Assembly: GCA_948964545.1 (NCBI GenBank)
Contig: CAREDV010000001.1
Location: 186,001-250,000 of the forward strand
Origin: an uncultured bacterium
Lineage (GTDB): Bacteria > Cyanobacteriota > Vampirovibrionia > Gastranaerophilales > Gastranaerophilaceae
Direction of reading: 5' to 3'
Length of the DNA stretch: 64,000 nucleotides
Each line of letters begins with the position of its first letter. Position 1 is the stretch's first letter. The position numbers and the translations under genes are program-made. The notes below the pieces were generated by a model. It searched no databases. It saw nothing but the letters and a program-made list of their open reading frames with translations, and was not told the origin of the DNA. Shown here piece by piece: positions 17,194 to 25,374 of the stretch.

Positions 17194-17724
17194 ATGAGTA
17201 ACAATGTCGGCGCAATCGGTGGTAATACAATTGTTATAAAAAAAGGAGATACGCTAGAGCATATTGCTCAACAATTAGGAACAACAGTAGGCGATTTACT
17301 AAAAGCTAATCCAGGAATTGATCCTAAGAAGTTACAAATAGGTCAAAATATTAATATAACTCATCCTGCTATTGCAGCATCAAAAGAAAATATTAATAAA
17401 GCTGTCGAGTATGGTTATGGCGAGGATTATGATTTTAGTGTTGCTCAAAATGGCGATGTAATATTAGTTTTAAAAGACGGCAAGACACTTGGTGAAATCA
17501 GAGCTGATTTTCAAATTGAAGCAGGCTCTCTTTCCAGATCAAATGATGTAAAAGGCAGGTTTAAACCTAAAAGTTATTATGATATTGACAAATATGTGCG
17601 TGTTAACAACTATGATGATGCTAATGTTGATGAAGGTGAACGTATTGTGGTTGAAAGACTACAATTTAAACCAAATCCTAATAGAACAACTTTACAACGA
17701 CTTTGGCATAACATTACTCACTAA
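17194..17724 (+). CDS. LysM-domain protein without signal peptide
   Basis: A single LysM module at residues about 12-56 (IKKGDTLEHIAQQLGTTVGD, ending with LQIGQNINI) should bind N-acetylglucosamine-containing glycan. The remaining 120 residues match nothing I recognise. There is no signal peptide or membrane segment, which is odd for a wall-binding module: either it leaves by a non-Sec route, or it acts inside the cell as in LysM proteins of phage or spore-like assemblies. AAGGAGAG precedes the ATG. The last 11 nt overlap the convergent peptidase gene. It shares its upstream box with the orphans at 3232 and 23142. Confidence 0.85.
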   Translation: MSNNVGAIGGNTIVIKKGDTLEHIAQQLGTTVGDLLKANPGIDPKKLQIGQNINITHPAIAASKENINKAVEYGYGEDYDFSVAQNGDVILVLKDGKTLGEIRADFQIEAGSLSRSNDVKGRFKPKSYYDIDKYVRVNNYDDANVDEGERIVVERLQFKPNPNRTTLQRLWHNITH

Positions 17725-18301
17725 ATAAATCAAAAATTTGATGAACAGGTTTTATTAAATCTTCAACGGGACAGGTTTCGTCTAACTCAAGGGTTATTGT
17801 CGGAATCTGTCTTTCTATACCCGCATAAGTTCCGAAACTGCCAGGGGTAGGATAGCCGATGCTTGCTTCAACAGGATATTTTATAATATCGGAAATCTTT
17901 TCGGCAATTTCTTTTGCAGGCCCGTCGTAATTTACAACTTTATAAGGTGCATGAAGCGTTATTATAAGCTCGGGCTTGTATTTTTCGATTACATCAATAA
18001 CAAATTGGGTTTCAATCTCGCTTGCGGGAGAATTCCCTCCGAAATAATCGTCTTTATCACTTATTTCCCAGTTTTTTGTCGGGAAATTTCTGTTCAAGTC
18101 AACACCGTTTGCGTTTGTTCGTCTGCCCAACTGCATTCCGTCAGGGTTCAGGCATGGTATGAACATCAAACCGTCGGTTTTTGTATATTTTTCAATCAGG
18201 AATTTTCCCTGAGGTTCGTCGCCGTGAAAAACCCCGATAATTAGAGTTTTACCCTGTCCGATAAGTTCTATTTTATTTCCGAGTTTGGTTGTTCTATTCA
18301 A
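17714..18301 (-). CDS. M14-family zinc carboxypeptidase, MpaA-like
   Basis: Likely cytosolic murein-peptide amidase or carboxypeptidase. Zinc ligands H26 and E29 in VFHGDEPQ and H117 in ITLHAPY are in place; NPDG (52-55) and GVDLNRNFP (66-74, with the substrate-binding Arg71) match MpaA; E172 in TLELDE is the probable catalytic base. No signal peptide. At 195 residues it is a short M14 protein. The start appears to be TTG, with GAGG six bases upstream, overlapping the end of ftsY. An alternative reading is an aspartoacylase-like hydrolase, but the NRNFP motif favours MpaA. Confidence 0.8.
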   Translation of the reverse strand: MNRTTKLGNKIELIGQGKTLIIGVFHGDEPQGKFLIEKYTKTDGLMFIPCLNPDGMQLGRRTNANGVDLNRNFPTKNWEISDKDDYFGGNSPASEIETQFVIDVIEKYKPELIITLHAPYKVVNYDGPAKEIAEKISDIIKYPVEASIGYPTPGSFGTYAGIERQIPTITLELDETCPVEDLIKPVHQIFDLFSE

Positions 18302-19193
18302 AAATCGCCTCTATAAATTCTTCAGGAGAAAATTCTCTCAAATCTTCCATTTTTTCGCCGACTCCGACAAGTTTTACAGGCAGTTTCATATCGCGTGCAA
18401 CGGCAAGAACTATTGCTCCTTTTGCTGAACCGTCAAGTTTTGTGAGTGCAACTGATGTAAGGTTCACCGCTTCTGTGAAAACTTTTGCCTGCTGCAACCC
18501 GTTCTGCCCTGTATTTGCATCAAGTACCAGAATACATTCGTGCAATGCATCAGGTGCTTTTTTGTCAATTACTGATTTAATTTTTTTTAATTCTTCCATA
18601 AGGTTGAATTTGTTTTGCAAACGACCTGCCGTATCGACCAAAAGTATGTCGTAATTTTCTTTTTGCGCTTTTTCAATTGCTTCGAAAACAACTGATGCAG
18701 GGTCAGCTTTGTCTCGGCGGACAATATCTGCTCCCGCGCGTTTTGACCAGATATCAAGCTGTTCTTCTGCTGCCGCTCGGAAAGTGTCGCCGCAGGCTAT
18801 CAGAACGCGTTTGCCCGAATTTTTAAATTTGTATGCAAGTTTTCCGATTAATGTTGTTTTTCCAGCGCCATTAACACCTGTTATAAAATAGATATTCAGC
18901 CCGTCTTGATAATTTAATTTATTATCTCCTGCATTTTTTAAGGTTTTTAAAAATTCAGTGCGCAAATATTCTTTAACCTGTGAGGGCTTAATTTTCGACT
19001 GTCCTCTCAGATTATCAACAAGTTCTGCAGCATAATTTACACCCAAATCAGCACTGATAAGAGTGTCTTCCATATCGTCAAGAACAAAATCGGAAAATTC
19101 ATCATCAGAACCAACAGCTTCTACGACGTTACCTACAAGCGCTTGAGCTGTGTTTTTCAGGTTATTAAATTTGTTTTTAAAAAATCCGAACAT
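18294..19193 (-). CDS. ftsY: Signal recognition particle receptor
   Basis: SRP-family GTPase that docks ribosome-SRP complexes at the membrane. The N domain covers about residues 1-90. The NG core has GVNGAGKTTLIGKLA (P-loop), DTFRAAAEEQL, DTAGRLQNKFNLM and TKLDGSAKGG-type motifs (seen as TKLDGSAKGA). 299 residues is normal for FtsY without the long acidic A domain; the start MFGFFKNKF is family-like and membrane-contacting. It lies between nusB (6 nt away) and the MpaA-like gene. Confidence 0.98.
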   Translation of the reverse strand: MFGFFKNKFNNLKNTAQALVGNVVEAVGSDDEFSDFVLDDMEDTLISADLGVNYAAELVDNLRGQSKIKPSQVKEYLRTEFLKTLKNAGDNKLNYQDGLNIYFITGVNGAGKTTLIGKLAYKFKNSGKRVLIACGDTFRAAAEEQLDIWSKRAGADIVRRDKADPASVVFEAIEKAQKENYDILLVDTAGRLQNKFNLMEELKKIKSVIDKKAPDALHECILVLDANTGQNGLQQAKVFTEAVNLTSVALTKLDGSAKGAIVLAVARDMKLPVKLVGVGEKMEDLREFSPEEFIEAIFE

Positions 19194-19199
19194 AATTTA

Positions 19200-19859
19200 T
19201 TATTGAATACCATAGTCAACGATAACTTTTGCCAAAATTCCGTTAATGAATGATGCACTGTCATCGGTTGAATATTTTTTAGCAAGTTCTAATGCTTCAT
19301 CAATAACAACTTTCATAGGAGTATCTTTAATGTATAAAAGTTCAACGATTGCTATACGTAAAATATCTTTGTCCATTTTAACAAGTCTGCCCAAATCCCA
19401 GTTTTTAGCATATTTTTGGATTGTGTCGTCGACTTCTTTATGATTTTTTTGGAAAAATTCTGCAATTTGGATTGCATAATTTTTAACATCATGCTGTGAA
19501 TCCAATGTTGTAAATTCTGCGATTTCCAGTGCAAGAAGTGATTTTTCGGCAATGTCAATCATCTCGTTAATTCTGCCTGTCATATCAGATGTCATAGGAA
19601 TCGGTACTGGAATGTTTGCAACACCTATCGGGCGATTAAGATTGACTTCTGAATCAGCTTCGTAATTGTCGATTTGATCTCTCATTGCGATTAATGAACC
19701 CAGTGCGATTTTTAATTCATCACTTGCACTGCTTGTTAAAATTCTTACTGATTTAAGAATAATATCTTGTAAATTTTCTCTTGTATAATTTGTTATATTT
19801 TTTTCAAACTGTGAAAACAGTATGAATGCTAATTCTCTTGCTGCTCTGCGCGCTTGCAT
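19200..19859 (-). CDS. nusB: Transcription antitermination factor NusB
   Basis: Partner of NusE (S10) in rRNA antitermination. The N-terminal RRAARELAFILFSQFEKN and the C-terminal block with PMKVVIDEALELAKKYSTDD then FINGILAKV are diagnostic. At 219 residues it is longer than the usual 130-160: an insert of roughly 70 residues lies between the two halves (about 55-120), as in many cyanobacterial NusB proteins. GAGG precedes the ATG. Upstream gene of the nusB-ftsY pair. Confidence 0.93.
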   Translation of the reverse strand: MQARRAARELAFILFSQFEKNITNYTRENLQDIILKSVRILTSSASDELKIALGSLIAMRDQIDNYEADSEVNLNRPIGVANIPVPIPMTSDMTGRINEMIDIAEKSLLALEIAEFTTLDSQHDVKNYAIQIAEFFQKNHKEVDDTIQKYAKNWDLGRLVKMDKDILRIAIVELLYIKDTPMKVVIDEALELAKKYSTDDSASFINGILAKVIVDYGIQ

Positions 19860-19916
19860 ATAATTTTACCTCTTTTACTTTTTGTACGCAGTTATGGTAA
19901 CACGAAAATTTTAAAT

Positions 19917-20633
19917 CTACAAGATTTTAAGATGTTTGTTATCTGAATTTTTAACTTTCAAATCTTGAAGTCTGTCTTTTATAAATTTGGTTTGATGAGA
20001 ATATGGTTTTAAATTTAAAAATTTTCTGTAATATCTTTTTGCAGTTGATTGTTTCCCGAGTTTTTCACAGCAAACGCCTATACCTGCGTATGCTTTATAG
20101 TATTCGGGATTACGTGTAATTAATTCATGCAAAACATCAAGTGCATCTTTGTATTTATCAAGTTTCATTAAAAGTGTGGATTTCTGTTCATAAGCTTTTA
20201 AAAATCCAGGTGAATTTTCTATTAATTTTTGATAAATCATTAATGCTAAATCGTATTCTTCACATAATTCGTGTGAAATTCCAAGTTGTAAAATCGCATT
20301 TGGGTTTTCAGGGTTAATTTGTATTGCGCGGATAAAATTCTTGATAGCCCCGCAGTTTTTACCCTCTAGCTGATGGCAGATTCCGAGTTCAAAAAATGCA
20401 TCGTAATAATCTTCTTTTAATTGTGATGCCATATCTAGATATTTGATTGCTTTTGAATATTGATTCAAATTTTTATAGCAAATTCCGAGCCCAAAATAAC
20501 TTTCCGCGTTGTTTCTATCTATCAAAATCGCGTTAAGATAATTCTGCACAGCCTCTTTATATAAATTATCAAGACGCAGGGCATTTGCTTTTTCATAAAA
20601 ATTATTCAGGGTGTTATATTTTTTCGTGTTCAC
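19917..20633 (-). CDS. Tetratricopeptide-repeat protein
   Basis: A 238-residue protein made almost wholly of about six TPR units (for example AESYFGLGICYKNLNQYSKA and AYAGIGVCCEKLGKQSTA), a scaffold for protein contacts. No signal peptide. It starts with GTG and has no Shine-Dalgarno; a -10-like TATGAT ends six bases before the GTG, so the mRNA may be leaderless. Divergent from the exported-protein gene at 20735. Partners unknown. Confidence 0.85.
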   Translation of the reverse strand: MNTKKYNTLNNFYEKANALRLDNLYKEAVQNYLNAILIDRNNAESYFGLGICYKNLNQYSKAIKYLDMASQLKEDYYDAFFELGICHQLEGKNCGAIKNFIRAIQINPENPNAILQLGISHELCEEYDLALMIYQKLIENSPGFLKAYEQKSTLLMKLDKYKDALDVLHELITRNPEYYKAYAGIGVCCEKLGKQSTAKRYYRKFLNLKPYSHQTKFIKDRLQDLKVKNSDNKHLKIL

Positions 20634-20639
20634 AATTTA

Positions 20640-20645
20640 ATCATA
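20640..20645 (-). promoter_or_regulatory. -10 box of a probably leaderless TPR gene
   Basis: TATGAT on the minus strand, then six bases (TAAATT), then the GTG start. No Shine-Dalgarno. No convincing -35. Confidence 0.45.
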
Positions 20646-20719
20646 GTTTTTTTTTGCTGTTTGATGAACATCCGTTTGATGTAGAACTTTATCAATCATT
20701 GGATTTATTATTGTGATTG

Positions 20720-20728
20720 TGGTATAAA
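20720..20728 (+). promoter_or_regulatory. Extended -10 box of a probably leaderless gene
   Basis: TGGTATAAA (TGn plus TATAAA) followed by six bases (GTTGTT) and ATG 20735. No Shine-Dalgarno lies between. A weak -35 TTGGAT stands 18 nt upstream. Confidence 0.5.
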
Positions 20729-20734
20729 GTTGTT

Positions 20735-21544
20735 ATGAAAAAGTATCTGGCTGGTTTATTAATATTATGTTCAATGCCTGTTTTTGCAGATGAAATATTG
20801 CTTCGCGGGGTGGAAACACAATCAATTCAACTTCCGCAAACTAAGATTAATCAAAAGCAGTCTTTACTTATTAATGACGAACATGTACTTTCAGAACTTA
20901 TCAACCGCCAGAAAGAAAAAGATTTGGAAGATATTGAAAATCTTTGGAAAGGTACTGTTGAAAATAATCAGGTTATCGGATTTGCGCTCAAAAAACTTGC
21001 AACTCCCGAAAGTCAGCGCAGAATTCATTCATCGCTTATGGCAAAAACATTGTCTGCAGTTGTTGCAGGAGCATCTTTTGCGCCGTCTTTAATCGGTGCT
21101 GATTATGCCGTGCAATCGGGTGCGTTTGCAGCTGGCAGACTTGCGCAAAACCTTATAAACCGTAAGAATATGCCGACAGAAATTCCTTTGACAGATACTG
21201 AACTTATTGAACTTGCAGGACTTGTTGAAAATTTGCAGGATAAAATTATTACCGCATATTATAATTACAAAAGTTCGCTCTCTCAGCTGAAAGAAACGCG
21301 TCAAAAATTACTTCTTTATAATAAAAATTATGCAAACGCGCTTGATGATGAAGATTTAATGGAAATTGCGATTTCCTCATCCTTATATGACAATATGCGT
21401 GTAGAAGAATTTTATTACATGGAAAATGCAAAGAAATATCACCTTGAACTTCAAAGACTTGCAGGGAAAAAAGTTGTAGATAAATTAAATTTGTATCAAT
21501 TTAACTACAATTCTACTCTTGTCGGAGAAAAGGGGGGCAAATGA
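20735..21544 (+). CDS. Exported helical protein, paralogue 1
   Basis: Function unknown. Signal peptide MKKYLAGLLILCSMPVFA (1-18). It shares an architecture with the next gene: an LWKGTVEN element, FALKKLATPE, a Gly/Ala-rich hydrophobic stretch (about 95-135), then a long helical region with LVENLQDKIITAYYNYKSSL and a C-terminal LAGKKVVDKL element. The long helices with YYNY and the LAG end recall TolC-type periplasmic helices, but the full TolC repeat is absent. A TTG at 20717 in the same frame would only lengthen the N-terminus and spoil the signal peptide, so ATG 20735 is chosen. Overlaps the next gene by four bases. Confidence 0.75.
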   Translation: MKKYLAGLLILCSMPVFADEILLRGVETQSIQLPQTKINQKQSLLINDEHVLSELINRQKEKDLEDIENLWKGTVENNQVIGFALKKLATPESQRRIHSSLMAKTLSAVVAGASFAPSLIGADYAVQSGAFAAGRLAQNLINRKNMPTEIPLTDTELIELAGLVENLQDKIITAYYNYKSSLSQLKETRQKLLLYNKNYANALDDEDLMEIAISSSLYDNMRVEEFYYMENAKKYHLELQRLAGKKVVDKLNLYQFNYNSTLVGEKGGK

Positions 21545-22419
21545 AAAAAGTATTGACAATGTGTTTGATATTATTTGCATTACCAGCATTTGCTGTCAGC
21601 TATGAAGATTTGCAAATGCCAAAAGAGCATGCGTATCGCACAGGTTTGTCCGAAGATCCTGAAAAAGAATATTTTGAAGCCAAAGCAGAAAATCCTCTCC
21701 ATCAGGAGTATGTTAAAAAAGAAGCTCAAGCTTTTAATGTGAATGATTTAACCTTTGCAGATTTAAGTGTTAAACAAATCTCGAGAGAAGTTTCTGCAGA
21801 CTTGGAACTTGATCAGGAAGATATGGTCGGAGATTTATCCGTACTATGGCAGGGGGCTGCATCTCAAAGCGATACAATAAATTTTGCACTTTATAAGCTT
21901 GCAAATCCTGACGAGGATAAACCCGATGAAAAATCTGTTAAAAAAGTTCTGACAACAATTGCAAGTATGTCCACTCTTGCTGGTGCTACTATGGGAAACC
22001 CTGTTGTTGCAGCGGGTTCTTTAATCGGAAGCAATGTCCTTGGGATTATGTCACAGGATACAAAAGCTTTAAACTATAAATATACTAAAGTTACTGATGC
22101 TGATATGATTATACTGGTCAGAAAAATTGAGGATTTACAGCAGAGAACAGTCGACCTTTATTATAATTATATGACTTCCCGCAAAAAACTTAAAATGCTT
22201 GATAAAATCGTTGCAGAGCGCAAGAAAAATTACGAATATGCTCAAAATATGTCAAGAGAAGTTATTCTGATTACAGATGCATATTACAGAACCGCTCTTG
22301 ATAATCAGATGAAAGCACGCTCGGAATATTTTGCAAAACGCGCTTCTTTAGAACAGTTTGTAGGTAACGAAGTTTTTGCACAATTTGAGCAGGATTTGAA
22401 GAAACGGGAAGCAAAATGA
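21541..22419 (+). CDS. Exported helical protein, paralogue 2
   Basis: Function unknown. Signal peptide MKKVLTMCLILFALPAFA (1-18). Paralogous to the preceding gene: DLSVLWQGAASQS, NFALYKLANPDED, a small-residue hydrophobic stretch, VRKIEDLQQRTVDLYYNYM and LEQFVGNEVFAQFEQDL line up in order. The two are translationally coupled (ATGA, with AAGGGGGG upstream), which fits a tandem duplication whose products may work as a hetero-oligomer in the periplasm or outer membrane. lipM follows with another ATGA overlap. Confidence 0.75.
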   Translation: MKKVLTMCLILFALPAFAVSYEDLQMPKEHAYRTGLSEDPEKEYFEAKAENPLHQEYVKKEAQAFNVNDLTFADLSVKQISREVSADLELDQEDMVGDLSVLWQGAASQSDTINFALYKLANPDEDKPDEKSVKKVLTTIASMSTLAGATMGNPVVAAGSLIGSNVLGIMSQDTKALNYKYTKVTDADMIILVRKIEDLQQRTVDLYYNYMTSRKKLKMLDKIVAERKKNYEYAQNMSREVILITDAYYRTALDNQMKARSEYFAKRASLEQFVGNEVFAQFEQDLKKREAK

Positions 22420-23063
22420 AGTTTATTCCTTACGAAGTAAAAACAGGTGCTGAAAATATGCAAATCGATTGTGATTTGCTTGAAAAAGCAATTGTATCTC
22501 AATCAAATGAACCGATTTTCAGGCTTTACGGCTGGTCGCCTGCCTGTGTTTCTCTTGGGCGCAACCAGAAAAATGATTTTGTAGATGAAAAATTTTTGAA
22601 GGAAAATAATATTGATATTGTCCGCCGTCTTACAGGCGGACGTGCGCTTTTGCACAGCGATGAAATTACATACAGTTTTATATGCCCTGTATCTTATTTA
22701 AAAAACGGTGAAAATATTGTTTCTTCCTACAAAGAAATCTCACAGATTTTGATTAACGCATTCAAAAAACTTGATATTGAACTTGCTTTTGGCGGAAAAC
22801 CAAAATCTCATGGAAACTTTTGTATGCTTGTTTCAACAGGAGCTGATTTGTGTTATCAAGGCAGAAAATTGATAGGTTCTGCACAGTTCAGAAAAGAAAA
22901 TTATATTCTTCAGCACGGTTCAATTTTATATGATTATGACCGTGAACTTTTGGAAAAGGTGTTTAAAGAAAAAGTTGATACCTCCTCAATAATCTCAGTA
23001 AAAGAGATTAACCCCGATTTAAAAAAAGAAGATATTATAGGAATGTTACGAAATGTTAACTGA
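22416..23063 (+). CDS. lipM: Octanoyltransferase LipM-like (lipoate ligase fold)
   Basis: Cytosolic enzyme of lipoate assembly, moving octanoyl from acyl carrier protein to a lipoyl domain. RRLTGGRALLHSDEITYSF (70-88) is the BPL/LplA signature; C136 in HGNFCMLVS fits the LipM nucleophile, and K151 in GRKLIGSAQFR the conserved lysine; ILQHGSI follows. 215 residues is somewhat shorter than usual (about 270). A lipoate ligase (LplA) is the alternative; the cysteine at 136 favours LipM. Confidence 0.78.
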   Translation: MKFIPYEVKTGAENMQIDCDLLEKAIVSQSNEPIFRLYGWSPACVSLGRNQKNDFVDEKFLKENNIDIVRRLTGGRALLHSDEITYSFICPVSYLKNGENIVSSYKEISQILINAFKKLDIELAFGGKPKSHGNFCMLVSTGADLCYQGRKLIGSAQFRKENYILQHGSILYDYDRELLEKVFKEKVDTSSIISVKEINPDLKKEDIIGMLRNVN

Positions 23064-23094
23064 TATTTTTCTAATCATGCAATTTTTATAAACA

Positions 23095-23108
23095 AAAATA
23101 CTTTATAT
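23095..23108 (+). promoter_or_regulatory. Shared upstream box AAAATACTTTATAT (copy 3)
   Basis: Starts 47 nt before ATG 23142. Same core as at 3186 and 17150. It is followed by AAATACGGGGAATAATT, similar to the GTACGGGGAAATAATT leader segment at 9981-9996 before the AarF-like gene. Confidence 0.55.
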
Positions 23109-23141
23109 AAATACGGGGAATAATTTAAGGGGATACAAAAG

Positions 23142-24620
23142 ATGTTTGGCTCAATTTATGGACCAGGAGTTTTAAATGATACTATAGTTCCAGGATACGG
23201 AGTAACTAAATTTCCAGTTAATCTTAATACATTCTGGCAACTTCCTAACGGAACAACAAGAAACTTTGGCGAAGCTACACAATATGTAACTTATCCAATG
23301 GGCCGTCCTCAAGTTATGTATGATTTGGCACAAAACTTTACTGCTCCTAATCATATCAGCAACTGGAATCCTATGTTGATTGGTATGAATATTACAGATA
23401 ATATTGGTACAAATCCGTTTATGAGCCAATTTGGTCAATCTTCAGCTTATCAATGGGGACAAAATCTGCGTATTCAACAAGAAATTCAATCTGCAATTCA
23501 AGGTATTGCAGGTGTATTGAACTCTATGGAAAGCAGTTTGTCTAATATTATTAAATCTGATAAATTAACAAATGCTCAAAAAGCAACATTACAAGGACTT
23601 CTTGAAGAAGTAAAAGCTTTAAAATCAAAAATTGAAAAACAATTAAAAGCTAAAAATCCAACACAAGAAGAAGCTGTTGAAATGCAAAAAGAAGTCCAAG
23701 CTCTTCAGAAAAAGGTCAGCGATGCTGCCGATAAAATCGGAGCAGAAGTAAATGAAGCAGGTGACAGCTCATCTGCATCATCAAGCTCATCTTCAAGTTC
23801 TTCATCATCTTCAGATGCAACTGATTTATCAGGAACTGATTATGAAAATATCGATCCTGAAACAGGAAGACATACTTCAATTGGTGATGCTCCATCAAAA
23901 GCCGAATGTCGTCAATTCTGTGCAACTATTTTTGATGCAATTGATGGATGCGGTACAAAGAATGATGTAATTGAAGCAACAGTTCCAGGCTTAACTGCTT
24001 CAAATATTGTTGAAGTAATTTCTTATTGGGATAAAAATTATGGCTCTGGTGATCAGGGAATGATTAGAAGATTAATTGATGATCTTGGTCATGGTGAAAA
24101 GAAAAAATATGTTCCAATGTTATTGAACGCACTTCAAACACGTGCAGAAGCACTCGGTATAGATAATGAAATAGACCAATATGTAACTAATATTACTAAA
24201 GAATTAGGTGATTGCAATATCTCTGATGGTATTTGTTCAAAAAACTTAATGGCTATCTACGACAAGATTAAAGCAAAAGAAGCATCAAATAAAACAGGTG
24301 CTAAAAACGCTCTTGAAACCAAAAAATCTGAAAAAGAAACAAAAGTTAACGAAAGAAAACAAGAAGTAACAGCTGAAAAGAAAACTGAAATCGCTAATAA
24401 AATTAAAGAAGCTTTAAAATTGAAAAAAGTTCCTCAATTATCTTCAGCTTTGAAAATTGAAACTGATGATAACGGCGAATTTACAGGATATTCAATTAAA
24501 TTTAGAACTTCAAACGGCGAAGTTACAGCTAAAGGTATGACTTATCAGCAGTTAGCTCTTGATATTGAAAACAAAGGCTTGAAAGTTGAAGATGTTTTAA
24601 TCAGAAATGAACAAGCGTAA
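23142..24620 (+). CDS. Orphan protein with poly-Ser linker and annexin-like GxGT domain
   Basis: Not recognised as a whole. 492 residues, no signal peptide. N-terminal part (1-110) rich in Asn, Gly, Pro and aromatics; a coiled coil (about 110-205); a poly-serine linker (209-224); then a helical domain (about 257-335) with FDAIDGCGTKNDVIEA, SNIVEVISYWDKNYG and YVPMLLNAL, which follows the pattern of an annexin repeat (AxxGxGT...). After that a Lys/Glu helix (365-425) and a small C-terminal domain. AAGGGG precedes the ATG. It shares the upstream box with the genes at 3232 and 17194. The annexin reading is by eye only. Confidence 0.75.
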   Translation: MFGSIYGPGVLNDTIVPGYGVTKFPVNLNTFWQLPNGTTRNFGEATQYVTYPMGRPQVMYDLAQNFTAPNHISNWNPMLIGMNITDNIGTNPFMSQFGQSSAYQWGQNLRIQQEIQSAIQGIAGVLNSMESSLSNIIKSDKLTNAQKATLQGLLEEVKALKSKIEKQLKAKNPTQEEAVEMQKEVQALQKKVSDAADKIGAEVNEAGDSSSASSSSSSSSSSSSDATDLSGTDYENIDPETGRHTSIGDAPSKAECRQFCATIFDAIDGCGTKNDVIEATVPGLTASNIVEVISYWDKNYGSGDQGMIRRLIDDLGHGEKKKYVPMLLNALQTRAEALGIDNEIDQYVTNITKELGDCNISDGICSKNLMAIYDKIKAKEASNKTGAKNALETKKSEKETKVNERKQEVTAEKKTEIANKIKEALKLKKVPQLSSALKIETDDNGEFTGYSIKFRTSNGEVTAKGMTYQQLALDIENKGLKVEDVLIRNEQA

Positions 24621-24693
24621 AAATCTTATTAATTGATTCCTCATAGTGGTAAAAGGAGTGAGCTTATTATGGTTAGGTAGAAAGTAGGGAAAA

Positions 24694-24721
24694 GGACTTT
24701 GGAAAATTCAAAGTCCCTTTT
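24694..24721 (+). terminator. Bidirectional terminator
   Basis: GGACTTTG / CAAAGTCC stem (24694-24701 with 24709-24716), 7-nt loop, then CTTTTT; A-rich on the left side. It separates the convergent orphan gene and ispD. Confidence 0.9.
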
Positions 24722-24723
24722 TA

Positions 24724-25374
24724 TTATAAATATGTTTTTGCAATATCAATATCATTTTGGGTTGTGATTTTAATATTTTTGTAACTTCCGTTTAGAATGA
24801 AAACATCATACCCGAGTTCCTCAAGCATTCCTGCATCATCTGTAAAGTTTTGTCCGCTAAGTTTTTGGTGTGCATTTACTATCAAATTATATTCAAATGC
24901 CTGCGGGGTCTGGGTATTGTAAAGCTTTGAGCGGTCAATCGTTCTTATAATTTTTCCGTCAACAACTTCTTTTATTGTATCGATTGTTTTTGTGGCAACT
25001 GTCAGGGCTTTTTTATCTTTCACCATATAAATAGCACTGTTAATTAAGTCTGTTGTAATCATCGGGCGTGCGCCGTCATGGATTAAAACGTAATCGCAAA
25101 TGGATGCTTTTAAACCGTTAAAAACTGATTCCTGACGTGTTTGACCTCCCTCTATTATTTTTACTTTTTTGCTGTCTGCAAAAATATTTTTCAGTTCATC
25201 AATAATTGATATGTTCGCACAGATGATTATTTCATTAACATTAGAAGCTTCAAATGCATCAATGGTGTATTTTATAACTTCTTTTCCGTTAATTTTTTCT
25301 AACAGTTTATTTTTATTTCCAAACCTTGATGATGTTCCGCCTGCGGGAATTATTGCATTTATTTTTGTATTCAT
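24724..25374 (-). CDS. ispD: 2-C-methyl-D-erythritol 4-phosphate cytidylyltransferase
   Basis: Third enzyme of the MEP isoprenoid pathway, joining MEP to CTP. The nucleotide-binding IIPAGGTSSRFGNKNKL is at the N-terminus; VLIHDGARPMI carries the metal-binding Asp; FTDDAGMLEELGYDV near the C-terminus is diagnostic. 216 residues is slightly short but normal. The start overlaps the thiL stop by four bases, so translation is coupled. Confidence 0.95.
   Translation of the reverse strand: MNTKINAIIPAGGTSSRFGNKNKLLEKINGKEVIKYTIDAFEASNVNEIIICANISIIDELKNIFADSKKVKIIEGGQTRQESVFNGLKASICDYVLIHDGARPMITTDLINSAIYMVKDKKALTVATKTIDTIKEVVDGKIIRTIDRSKLYNTQTPQAFEYNLIVNAHQKLSGQNFTDDAGMLEELGYDVFILNGSYKNIKITTQNDIDIAKTYL

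Noticed and set aside
23765..23816. TCA/AGC/TCT trinucleotide run as a microsatellite
   Set aside because: It encodes the poly-serine linker with mixed serine codons, so it is not a pure DNA repeat likely to slip.
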